From an uncultured Saprospiraceae bacterium (lineage in GTDB: Bacteria > Bacteroidota > Bacteroidia > Chitinophagales > Saprospiraceae): a DNA stretch of 8,000 nt. The notes under the pieces are model-generated. The model did no database searches, was not told where the DNA came from, and saw only the letters and a program-made list of their open reading frames with translations. This document shows, in pieces, positions 1 through 5,792 of the stretch. Location: positions 1-8,000 of the forward strand of contig CALCMV010000388.1 of assembly GCA_937967535.1 (NCBI GenBank), written 5' to 3'. Positions within the stretch are counted from its first letter, which is position 1. The number at the start of each line of letters is the position of its first letter. The position numbers and the translations under genes are program-made.

Positions 1-2
1 GT

Positions 3-122
3 ACCAAGGACTTTCTCAAAACAGATAGCCCTTGCAGTGAATACCTGACGGTTAAACAGGCTGACTGCGAATACCGTAATGACTGCTTTAGCTGTCAATT
101 GTATTATTATTTTAATTTTTAA
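3..122 (+). CDS. Possible 3' end of an upstream gene, product unknown
   Basis: One plus-strand frame is open from base 3 to a TAA at 120-122, giving 39 codons with no start inside the window. The visible tail is cysteine-rich and ends with NDCFSCQLYYYFNF. I do not recognise a family. The second half of the reading frame (from base 57) lies inside the inverted-repeat element, so the last 20 or so residues may be read-through into a mobile repeat rather than original protein. The other arm, read in the same frame, gives QADRKHCNDCFSCQ against QADCEYRNDCFSCQ here. All base differences change amino acids and none is silent, which points to conservation of DNA and not of protein. The other two frames have stops at 26-28 and 46-48. 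The open frame is short enough to be chance. Confidence 0.35.
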   Translation, partial: TKDFLKTDSPCSEYLTVKQADCEYRNDCFSCQLYYYFNF

Positions 123-327
123 TTAATTCAAAAACAATAATATACAAATATTTTCCGGCTATCAGTTCATAGTTGCCAGTTCATAGTTCATAGTTTTTTA
201 CAATTCATTGAATAACAATATTTTGTAAATTACTGATTATCAAAGTTGAGCAAACTTAAACGGATAGCCTATTTTCCTAACCCACTTGACAGCTAAAGCA
301 GTCATTACAGTGTTTCCGGTCAGCCTG
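57..327. mobile_element. Inverted-repeat element with about 43-bp arms (MITE-like)
   Basis: Bases 56-98 and 286-328 are inverted copies matching at 38 of 43 positions. The arms begin CAGGCTGAC and contain TGACTGCTTTAGCTGTCAA. The five mismatches lie in the middle of the arm. Taking the ends as CAGG...CCTG, the element is 271 bp and is flanked on both sides by TAAA (53-56 and 328-331), which could be a target duplication. Between the arms the DNA is A+T-rich and non-coding and includes a 7-bp tandem array. No transposase is present, so it would be non-autonomous. The right end lies 26 bp before the ATG of the next gene, so that gene's promoter and leader must lie largely inside the element. 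A related copy sits at 7909-7937. The repeat is certain; calling it mobile is inference. Confidence 0.6.
164..198. repeat. Tandem 7-mer array, unit AGTTCAT
   Basis: Five consecutive 7-base units run AGTTCAT, AGTTGCC, AGTTCAT, AGTTCAT, AGTTTTT; three are exact and two are degenerate. The array sits in the middle of the inverted-repeat element at 57-327. A different 7-mer array occurs at 1483-1510, so short heptameric repeats are a habit of this genome and not a single accident. No function is apparent. Confidence 0.75.
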
Positions 328-353
328 TAAAGTCGTCAGTACGTTTATATATC

Positions 354-1241
354 ATGAAAAAAATCATTTCATTCGCCTTACTAATCACACTTGGATTAGT
401 TTTTTTTCAATGTAAAAATTCCAACACGCAACAAGTAGCCGAAGCAGAAGCCAAAGCCCGCGCTGCACAAGCCAAACTCGATTCCATAGAACGCGCCAAT
501 CGGCAACCCACGCCCGAAGAACGACAACAAGCCAAACAAGACATGGAAGAGGGCAAAATGCCGAGCGTTTCTATCAAAGAAAGGGGCAAAGTCAACCCCG
601 TAGATGAAGGGCAAGCGAGTCCATCATTTCGGGATTTTCGACGTGGTTTGATAACTGCTATTGAGGATAAAAATGTATCCTACCTCATGGAACGCGTGAG
701 CGACAAAATCAAATACAGCTTCACAGAAAACGATGGAAAAGAAGGTTTCAAAAAAGCATGGGGATTAGATGTAAACTCCACAGAATCAGGTATTTGGCAA
801 GAATTGAAAAAAATCCTGTCGCTTGGTGGCAATTTTGAAGACCCGGAAAAAACCATCTTCACTGCGCCTTATGTGCATACCACATTTACGCAAGGTTATG
901 ACCCCAATGAGTATGCCGTAGTGACCGGACAAGGCGTGCGTATGCGCGAAAAATCAAGCCGTAGTAGCCGCAATCTTGATGTACTTTCTTACGACATCGT
1001 GCGCTTGCTGCCCAATCCGAGTCCGCGTGTAGAACGCATCGGAAAAGAGCGTCATCCTTGGATAAAAATACAAACGGAAAGCGGTACGGAAGGCTACGTT
1101 TACGGAAAATATATTCACAGCCCTACCGACAATCGCGTTTCATTTGAAAAGGACGGTGAGGATTGGAAAATGTTCTTATTCCTGAAAGGTAGCGAAGCCG
1201 ATGCCTCGCCAACCGAATCCGTACCCGATACTTTAAATTAG
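354..1241 (+). CDS. SH3-domain lipoprotein
   Basis: This is a 295-residue predicted lipoprotein. Residues 1-19 are a signal sequence (MKK, then a hydrophobic run) and Cys20 is the likely lipidated residue. The preceding FFQ is a loose lipobox, acceptable for Bacteroidota. Residues 28-66 are rich in Ala, Glu, Lys and Arg and look helical or coiled-coil, probably a tether. Residues 91-175 form a globular region with a conserved look (FRDFRRGLITAIE, then a GF..AWGL segment and an APY motif). I have seen such a region ahead of SH3 domains but cannot name it. Residues 187-257 fit a bacterial SH3 domain (YAVVTGQGVRMREKSSRSS through WIKIQTESGTEGYVYGKYI). Such domains usually bind peptidoglycan or peptide ligands, so a periplasmic or outer-membrane envelope role is inferred. 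No Shine-Dalgarno sequence precedes the ATG. The stop codon TAG takes its G from the first base of the next inverted-repeat element. Confidence 0.85.
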   Translation: MKKIISFALLITLGLVFFQCKNSNTQQVAEAEAKARAAQAKLDSIERANRQPTPEERQQAKQDMEEGKMPSVSIKERGKVNPVDEGQASPSFRDFRRGLITAIEDKNVSYLMERVSDKIKYSFTENDGKEGFKKAWGLDVNSTESGIWQELKKILSLGGNFEDPEKTIFTAPYVHTTFTQGYDPNEYAVVTGQGVRMREKSSRSSRNLDVLSYDIVRLLPNPSPRVERIGKERHPWIKIQTESGTEGYVYGKYIHSPTDNRVSFEKDGEDWKMFLFLKGSEADASPTESVPDTLN

Positions 1242-1394
1242 AGCATGTTTAAATTTGCTTGCGGGATAGTACTCGTCTGACGAAGGTTTTTGTGAAATGT
1301 AGTGATTTGTCTCATAAAATATTCGCATTGAATAAAGGGATTCGTCTGACGAGTATTCGATTTAGGCAAAGTTAAATGGCTAGTAAACATGCTC
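1241..1394. mobile_element. MITE-like element A with TTA flanks
   Basis: The ends GAGCATGTTTA (1241-1251) and TAAACATGCTC (1384-1394) are a perfect 11-bp inverted repeat. Directly outside are TTA at 1238-1240 and TTA at 1395-1397, a likely 3-bp target duplication. A second inverted pair lies inside: TACTCGTCTGACGAA (1270-1284) and TTCGTCTGACGAGTA (1341-1355), matching at 14 of 15 positions with the mismatch at the centre. The core TCGTCTGACGA is itself nearly palindromic. The DNA between is non-coding and there is no transposase. The element starts on the last base of the preceding stop codon. It shares its internal motif and flank type with the element at 3043-3206. A structured 3' untranslated region is the alternative reading. 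Confidence 0.65.
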
Positions 1395-1406
1395 TTAGCA
1401 ATCCAC

Positions 1407-1417
1407 GATTAGTGATT
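1407..1417. repeat. Inverted partner of the CTAATCA array
   Basis: GATTAGTGATT here is the exact 11-bp reverse complement of AATCACTAATC within the tandem array at 1483-1510. The two could form a hairpin with a loop of about 70 bases in the leader of the flippase gene. The arm follows the end of element A by 12 bases. Confidence 0.5.
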
Positions 1418-1482
1418 GGTTTTCGCCGTTTTGAAAACCTTATAAGTTTGATTATCAGATATTTAAACCTGATTTCAGGCTA

Positions 1483-1510
1483 CTAATCACTAATCACTAA
1501 TCACTAATCA
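1483..1510. repeat. Tandem 7-mer array, 4 x CTAATCA, at a translation start
   Basis: Four perfect copies of CTAATCA run from 1483 to 1510, ending five bases before the TTG start codon of the flippase gene. The array therefore occupies exactly the place of a ribosome-binding site, and no purine-rich site is present. Slippage in the array would change leader length and structure without changing the protein. Confidence 0.9.
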
Positions 1511-1515
1511 CCACT

Positions 1516-3042
1516 TTGAGTCTATTAAAAAAACTTGCGGGCGAAACGGTCATTTACGGCTTGGGGAATCTCTCCGGGCGGGTCTTGAATTTTATTATTC
1601 TGACCCCCTATCTGACCCATAGATTTGCAACAGGCGAATATGGTATTCACACCAACTTATATGCCTATGCTGCTTTCCTGATGATACTTTTTACCTATCG
1701 GATGGAAACGGCTTTTTTTCGCTTTGCGAGTTTGGATAAACAAAAAAATACGACTAGCGATGCCTTAGATAATGATTTGAATGATAGCCTTTTAAACAAA
1801 AATAACATCTTTTCTACGACGACTATTTCCCTTTTAATTTCGACCTTAATTTTTGTCGGGTTGATGGTCGTTTTTGCACAGCCGATTGCCAATTTTATCG
1901 AATATCCTGACGAGCGATTATACGTTATTTGGTTTGCACTTATCATTGGTTTTGATGCTTTGGCAGCGATTCCATTAGCGAAATTGCGGCTAGATAGCCG
2001 TCCGATTTATTTTGTATTTGCCAAACTGACGGGTGTGGTTGTGAATGTCTTGTTTATCTTGTTTTTCTTGGAAATATGCCCAAAACTCGCCGAGCAAGGC
2101 AATTCATTCGCGCAAGCTATTTACCAAGAAGAAAATAAAGTCGGATTAGTCTTTGTGGCAAATCTGATGGGAAGTTTGGCAACGCTTTTACTCTTGCTAC
2201 CACTTTATTTTTCGGTCAAATTACGCTTTGACCCGGAGGCATGGAAAAGCATGATGCGATACAGTGCGCCCTTGATAATCGTCGGTTTGGCGGGTATCAC
2301 GAATGAAGTGGCAGACCGTATTTTCCTCCAACGCCTGCTACCCGGCACAGAGGAATACATCCAATCTCAAATCGGTATTTACGGGGCTTGTTACAAATTT
2401 GCAATACTGATGGCACTCTTCACCCAAGCCTTCAACTATGCCGCCGAACCCTTCTTTTTTCGCAATGCCGGGCGTGAAGATTCCAAGCAAGTTTACGGGC
2501 AAGTGGCAGAGGCATTTACGTTGGTGGGTTGCTTTGCCTTTTTGAGCATTTGGTTTTATATTGACCTCGTAAAATTTATGGTAGATGAGCCTTATCGCGT
2601 GGGTATTCGCATCGTACCTATCCTTTTGCTGGCGAATGTCTGTCTTGGTTTGTACTACAATTTTGCGATTTGGTACAAGCTCTCCGACAAGACACATATC
2701 GGTGCATACATCGCTTGCACAGGCGCACTTCTAACCATCTTTATCAATGTTGCGCTCATTCCGAGCATGGGTTATATGGCATCTGCATGGGCAACACTCG
2801 CCGCTTATGCCACCATGAGTACACTCTGCTATCTGACCGGACAGCGTTTTTACAAAATTGATTATCCGATTGGCAAAATGTTGATTTATCTGGGCATAGC
2901 AGTAGCTTTATTCTTTGTAAGTCAATGGGTACGGGGAATGTATGGCGCAGGTAGTACGATGCTTTTGACGGTAAATACTTCGCTTTTGATGGCTTTTGTG
3001 CTGGGGGCGATTTGGTCCTTGCGCCACTCGTACAATTCTTAA
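1516..3042 (+). CDS. Polysaccharide/lipid-linked glycan flippase (MOP superfamily)
   Basis: This 508-residue integral membrane protein has about 14 hydrophobic segments (roughly 12-34, 46-68, 100-122, 135-156, 165-186, 208-232, 248-268, 288-310, 330-352, 364-384, 395-416, 420-440, 455-472 and 482-500). That is the length and topology of Wzx/MurJ-like MOP exporters, which move lipid-linked sugars across the inner membrane. The start MSLLKKLAGETVIYGLGNLS and the central YKFAILMALFTQAFNYAAEPFFF segment (294-316) fit the family; the Polysacc_synt_C-like half lies after residue 330. A polar loop at 73-98 is somewhat long. The start is TTG at 1516: it gives the full family N-terminus, the frame is closed by a TAA at 1498-1500, and the next in-frame ATG would remove 55 residues. 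There is no Shine-Dalgarno site; a 7-mer array occupies its place. The substrate cannot be told, since no glycosyltransferases are nearby. Confidence 0.9.
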   Translation: MSLLKKLAGETVIYGLGNLSGRVLNFIILTPYLTHRFATGEYGIHTNLYAYAAFLMILFTYRMETAFFRFASLDKQKNTTSDALDNDLNDSLLNKNNIFSTTTISLLISTLIFVGLMVVFAQPIANFIEYPDERLYVIWFALIIGFDALAAIPLAKLRLDSRPIYFVFAKLTGVVVNVLFILFFLEICPKLAEQGNSFAQAIYQEENKVGLVFVANLMGSLATLLLLLPLYFSVKLRFDPEAWKSMMRYSAPLIIVGLAGITNEVADRIFLQRLLPGTEEYIQSQIGIYGACYKFAILMALFTQAFNYAAEPFFFRNAGREDSKQVYGQVAEAFTLVGCFAFLSIWFYIDLVKFMVDEPYRVGIRIVPILLLANVCLGLYYNFAIWYKLSDKTHIGAYIACTGALLTIFINVALIPSMGYMASAWATLAAYATMSTLCYLTGQRFYKIDYPIGKMLIYLGIAVALFFVSQWVRGMYGAGSTMLLTVNTSLLMAFVLGAIWSLRHSYNS

Positions 3043-3206
3043 CCCAAGTTGAATATATAGCCCCCAAAAATCAGAACCGGGAGAGTTGTCAGACGAATTC
3101 TTTTGTAAAAGTGAAGACATTATCAAATAATCGGTGCCTTCTAAAACAACATTCGTCTGACAACTAAACCACCTAAAAAACTTGGGGGCTACATATTCAA
3201 CTTGGG
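3043..3206. mobile_element. MITE-like element B with TAA flanks
   Basis: Bases 3042-3067 and 3182-3207 are inverted copies matching at 25 of 26 positions (ends CCCAAGTTGAATATATAGCC and its complement). TAA lies directly outside both ends, at 3040-3042 and 3207-3209. The left TAA is also the stop codon of the flippase gene. An inner perfect 15-bp inverted pair, AGTTGTCAGACGAAT (3084-3098) and ATTCGTCTGACAACT (3151-3165), is placed symmetrically, 41 bases from each end. The interior is non-coding. Outer and inner stems together could fold most of the 164 bases into one long hairpin. There is no uridine tract after it, so it is not a classical intrinsic terminator. The inner motif GTCTGAC links it to element A. 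Confidence 0.75.
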
Positions 3207-3209
3207 TAA

Positions 3210-3671
3210 AGGACTACCCAAAAATCAACCAACTATTCTTATCTGACAAAACCACTACTATGTGAAGTGAACGACAAAATGAGTAAATATTATTCATGTG
3301 AGAATCACTAACACATTAGAACATTATACCATTCAAAATTAACCTATTCGCTCATTTTTTGCCAAAATTGTGCAACACTTCATGTCACTTTTGCTCAAAA
3401 ATTTAAGCCATCCTACAAGCAACAAATCATTAATTCTGCCTTTCGTTTTACTAATTTATTGATTGTAACGTTTTGCTTTGATGAAAAGTCTATTTTTTAA
3501 TTTCAATAAATTAATTAATTTTTATTTTGTAAATATTTCATTTTAAATAAATAACAAAAAACATTGTCGTTTAATATTTTGAAAATGTCCGACAAGGCAA
3601 GCTCACCATCCAATTTAAATTATACCGGCAAAGCAATCCGTTACAATCAGCCAATTTAAAATTTGAATTTA
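3210..3671. other. Long A+T-rich intergenic leader before the Omp85 gene
   Basis: About 460 bases separate element B from the Omp85 start. I see no credible gene on either strand. The stretch 3480-3585 is very A+T-rich and is the likeliest place for a promoter, but I could not find a convincing Bacteroidota -33/-7 pair. TTGTCG (3565-3570) and CGACAA (3590-3595) form a weak inverted repeat. A 24-codon ORF (3585-3659) is in frame with the Omp85 gene but ends at a TAA before it. Confidence 0.5.
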
Positions 3672-4931
3672 ATGATAAAGGTGATTTTTCAATGTTTTGT
3701 TTTTCTTTTTATCCTCACAAATATCAATGCCCAAACTGTTCGGGAAGTCAGAATTAAGGGTTGTAAAAAAACCAAAACCAGTCATTTAGAGCGTTTTCTG
3801 CGCGTACATGCGGGCGAGGAATTGGACAGTATAAGTATGGAACAGGATAAGCAGGTGCTACGAAATTTGGACTTGTTTTCGACCATAGAATCGGTAGTGC
3901 GTGATACGACAGATGGCTATGTTCTGGAGTATCATCTAAAAGAACGTACAACACTTATTCCTATCGGAAATGTTGGTGCGGCAGATGGTACTATCATCGC
4001 ACAATTAGGTATCATTGATTATAATTTTATGGGGAATGGCAGTGTGGCGAGTGCATATTACAGGTATTACGACAGGCACACATTTCATGCTTATATCAAA
4101 ACACCTTTCATCAAAAAAACACCTTGGGGCTATTCCGTCAATCTCCTCAAACAATCAACCCTCGAACCCGTCCGATTCGCCGGACAAAACATCCGTTATC
4201 TCTACGATTTATATTCGGCAGAATTGCTATTGAAATATACCTTCAAATTCAATAATTTCTTAGAATTTGGTATTAATCCATTATACGAAAAATATGCACC
4301 GGAAACGCCATCCACTGATATTGTTTTACCGCGAATCGTCTCGGTCAATACCCCAAAATTTATGGCGAAAGTCGCACACACCTTCAATCGTGTCAATTTT
4401 TTTAATGAATACCGCGATGGTTTCTCTAATTTTGTTCGTTTTGAACTCAGCACTGCGCCCGAAGTGGATGATAATACCTTCTGGAAATTCCAAAACTCAA
4501 CGGCTTATTATAAGCGTATCCGCAAGCGAGGCAATCTCGCTATGCGCCTCAATATTGGTATTGCCGACAATGATTATACGCCTTTCCCTTCCTTTGTTTT
4601 GGATAATTATGTCAATGTACGCGGAGCAGGAGACAGGGTGCTACGCGGCTCGCACGAATTGAGCATCAATGCCGAATATCGCCACATGATTTTAGAGCGA
4701 AAAATCGGCGCACTACAGCTTGTTCCCTTCTTAGATTTTGGCGCATTGAGTTTATCCGGTGAGGCGTTTGATACGATTTGGCAAGCTGAAAATCAAGCCC
4801 TCTTTGGAGGCATGGGGCTGCGTGTCAGTGTTCGTCAATTTTCCAATATGATTTTCCGCCTTGACCTTTCTGCCGATTTGCGAAATCAAGGTGAATATAG
4901 TTTTGGGTTCGGATTAGGACAATATTTTTAG
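3672..4931 (+). CDS. Small Omp85-family outer-membrane protein, one POTRA
   Basis: The protein has 419 residues from the ATG at 3672. A TTG nine bases upstream is possible, but the ATG gives a better signal peptide (MIKVIFQCFVFLFILTNINA, cut before QT). Residues about 21-95 form a single POTRA domain (VREVRIKG, then LRNLDLFSTIESVV and YVLEYHLKE), the periplasmic binding module of Omp85 proteins. The rest is a 16-strand-type beta-barrel. GIIDYNFMGNG (113-123) matches the entry to the barrel, VRG (316-318) is the conserved loop-6 motif, and FLDFG (353-357) is the family's F-x-D-x-G motif. The chain ends in Phe, as barrel-assembly signals do. The single POTRA makes it much shorter than BamA (five) or TamA (three), so it is probably an accessory translocase or insertase. 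Neighbours give no clue to its client. Confidence 0.85.
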   Translation: MIKVIFQCFVFLFILTNINAQTVREVRIKGCKKTKTSHLERFLRVHAGEELDSISMEQDKQVLRNLDLFSTIESVVRDTTDGYVLEYHLKERTTLIPIGNVGAADGTIIAQLGIIDYNFMGNGSVASAYYRYYDRHTFHAYIKTPFIKKTPWGYSVNLLKQSTLEPVRFAGQNIRYLYDLYSAELLLKYTFKFNNFLEFGINPLYEKYAPETPSTDIVLPRIVSVNTPKFMAKVAHTFNRVNFFNEYRDGFSNFVRFELSTAPEVDDNTFWKFQNSTAYYKRIRKRGNLAMRLNIGIADNDYTPFPSFVLDNYVNVRGAGDRVLRGSHELSINAEYRHMILERKIGALQLVPFLDFGALSLSGEAFDTIWQAENQALFGGMGLRVSVRQFSNMIFRLDLSADLRNQGEYSFGFGLGQYF

Positions 4932-5138
4932 TTTTGGATATTGGGAAATTCGGGAATTCGGGAATTCGGAAATTGGGTAACTGGGAAATTAGAAATTAGG
5001 CTAACGAAGACGTAAGTCGTTATTTATCAGTAAAATAAAAATTGTAATAAAATTAATTTAAATTATTAATAATGAGAGATTTACCAAATTACCCAGTTAC
5101 CCAGTTACCCAGTTACCTAATTTCCCAATTTCCAAAAA
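4931..5138. repeat. Inverted repeat built from tandem 8-mers
   Basis: Bases 4932-4950 and 5119-5137 are inverted copies matching at 18 of 19 positions. Inside them, both arms are made of degenerate 8-base units. The left arm runs CGGGAATT, CGGGAATT, CGGAAATT, GGGTAACT, GGGAAATT. The right arm has three exact ACCCAGTT units at 5091-5114, whose complement AACTGGGT resembles the left units. The centre is A+T-rich. TTA lies at 4928-4930 and again at 5139-5141, and the first base, G4931, completes the stop codon TAG of the Omp85 gene. The outermost pair (G4931 with A5138) does not match, so the exact boundary is less sure than for elements A and B. It may be an inserted element, or a slippage-grown structured 3' end. 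Confidence 0.6.
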
Positions 5139-5151
5139 TTAAGGGAACGCG

Positions 5152-5186
5152 AAAAAAAAAGCGATGTTAACCTAGGTCAACACCGC
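5152..5186 (-). terminator. Strong intrinsic terminator, minus strand
   Basis: On the minus strand, GCGGTGTTGACCTAGG followed by TTAACATCGC forms an 11-bp stem with a CTAG loop (5161-5186), followed at once by nine T residues (5160 down to 5152). Two of the pairs are G-U in the minus-strand RNA but would be A-C mismatches on the plus strand, so the hairpin is built to work in the minus direction. It lies about 125 bases after the stop of the 5313-5792 gene and would end that transcript, or an independent small RNA from the gap. Confidence 0.88.
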
Positions 5187-5280
5187 TCCAGTAAAGGTCT
5201 AAATTACTTAGATTTTCACAGTTCCTCTGTTGTATTGCTTGGTGGTATCAGGTAATTTTGCAAAGCAAAACTCGTATTAT
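5187..5280 (-). ncRNA. Candidate structured 3' UTR or small RNA
   Basis: Between the hypothetical gene and the terminator the minus strand has no ORF of note but several small hairpins: TTTTGC-TTT-GCAAAA (5256-5270), ACAG-AGGAA-CTGT and TCTAA-GTAAT-TTAGA, followed by the terminator stem. TATAAT lies on the minus strand just upstream of the first hairpin, although that hexamer is not the usual Bacteroidota promoter. An RNA starting there would be about 120 nt. The structures are short and could be chance. Confidence 0.25.
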
Positions 5281-5312
5281 AACCGTTCTACAATCAAGCA
5301 ATTCAACAATCA

Positions 5313-5792
5313 TTATCTACTTTGATTGAGTTGGTGAATGTATTGGGCGTATTGCTCGTCGAGTTTATCATTGTCGGAGACATATCTTTCCTGAATTTGG
5401 TTCAATTCATTACGAGAAAGTCTGCTCACATCAATACCATATTCGTTGATGATTTCGGCAATGCTTTCCTGACTGCGTTCTTGTTGGCGGATTTGGTCTT
5501 GCTCATCAATTTTGTTAGTTAATCTATCGAAAATTGAATCCGGTACATTTGGGTTATCTTTGTGTTGTTGGCGAGCTTCTTTTAGTTTGCCTTTCAGCAA
5601 ATCTTTGAGTTTGAGAGGTCTTTCGCCTCTTGATTTTCTGTCTTGATTCACTTGGTGGATTTCACCTAATTTTCCTTTCAAAAAATCAAAAACAGTTGGG
5701 TCTGCTGTAGGTTCGTTTGGGTTACTACGATTGCCTTGCTTTACCTCCTCAATGGTATTTTGCAATAAATCTAAAATATTAACTTTTGGCAT
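5313..5792 (-). CDS. Hypothetical protein with an internal duplication
   Basis: I do not recognise this 159-residue protein. It has no signal peptide or membrane segment, so it is probably cytoplasmic. It is strongly charged and rich in Gln, Asn, Asp, Lys and Arg. Residues 6-61 and 62-110 look like two copies of one unit: ILDLL...EEVKQ..NRSNPNEP..VFDFLKGKLGEI against LKDLL...KEARQ..KDNPNVP..IFDRLTNKIDEQ. Each copy has two amphipathic, probably helical halves joined by an NPN-x-P turn. Residues 111-159 are a separate helical tail (IAEIINEYGI, ending QYIHQLNQSR). The gene lies 141 bp downstream of the phosphatase on the same strand and is followed by a strong terminator, so the two may share a transcript. 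The gap is also long enough for its own promoter. There is no Shine-Dalgarno site. The coding call rests on length, composition and the repeat pattern. Confidence 0.75.
   Translation of the reverse strand: MPKVNILDLLQNTIEEVKQGNRSNPNEPTADPTVFDFLKGKLGEIHQVNQDRKSRGERPLKLKDLLKGKLKEARQQHKDNPNVPDSIFDRLTNKIDEQDQIRQQERSQESIAEIINEYGIDVSRLSRNELNQIQERYVSDNDKLDEQYAQYIHQLNQSR

Noticed and set aside
51..57. GTTAAAC resembles an integron attC core (GTTRRRY)
   Set aside because: There is no matching RYYYAAC core at the other end of the inverted repeat, no integrase and no gene-cassette layout.
219..230. TATTTTGTAAAT, repeated exactly at 3523-3534, as a possible shared promoter element
   Set aside because: It lies over 120 bases from each start codon, in very A+T-rich DNA where such matches are expected, and does not fit the Bacteroidota -7 box exactly.
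164..1510. Repeats considered as CRISPR arrays
   Set aside because: The units are 7-8 bases and directly abutting, with no spacers and no cas genes nearby.
2338..3126. Minus-strand open frames across the end of the flippase gene
   Set aside because: They overlap a clearly coding membrane protein, resemble no family and read as shadow frames; one also runs through the element B repeat.
3585..3659. 24-codon ORF (MSDKASSPSNLNYTGKAIRY...) in frame with, and just upstream of, the Omp85 gene
   Set aside because: It is too short, has no recognisable motif and no ribosome-binding site, and stops at a TAA before the Omp85 start. A leader peptide is possible but unsupported.
3663..3671. TTG start nine bases upstream for the Omp85 gene
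   Set aside because: The ATG at 3672 gives a cleaner signal peptide with the positive charge next to the hydrophobic core.
4932..5138. 8-mer inverted repeat as an intrinsic terminator for the Omp85 gene
   Set aside because: The loop is very long and no T tract follows the stem. It may still affect the mRNA 3' end, but it is not a standard terminator.
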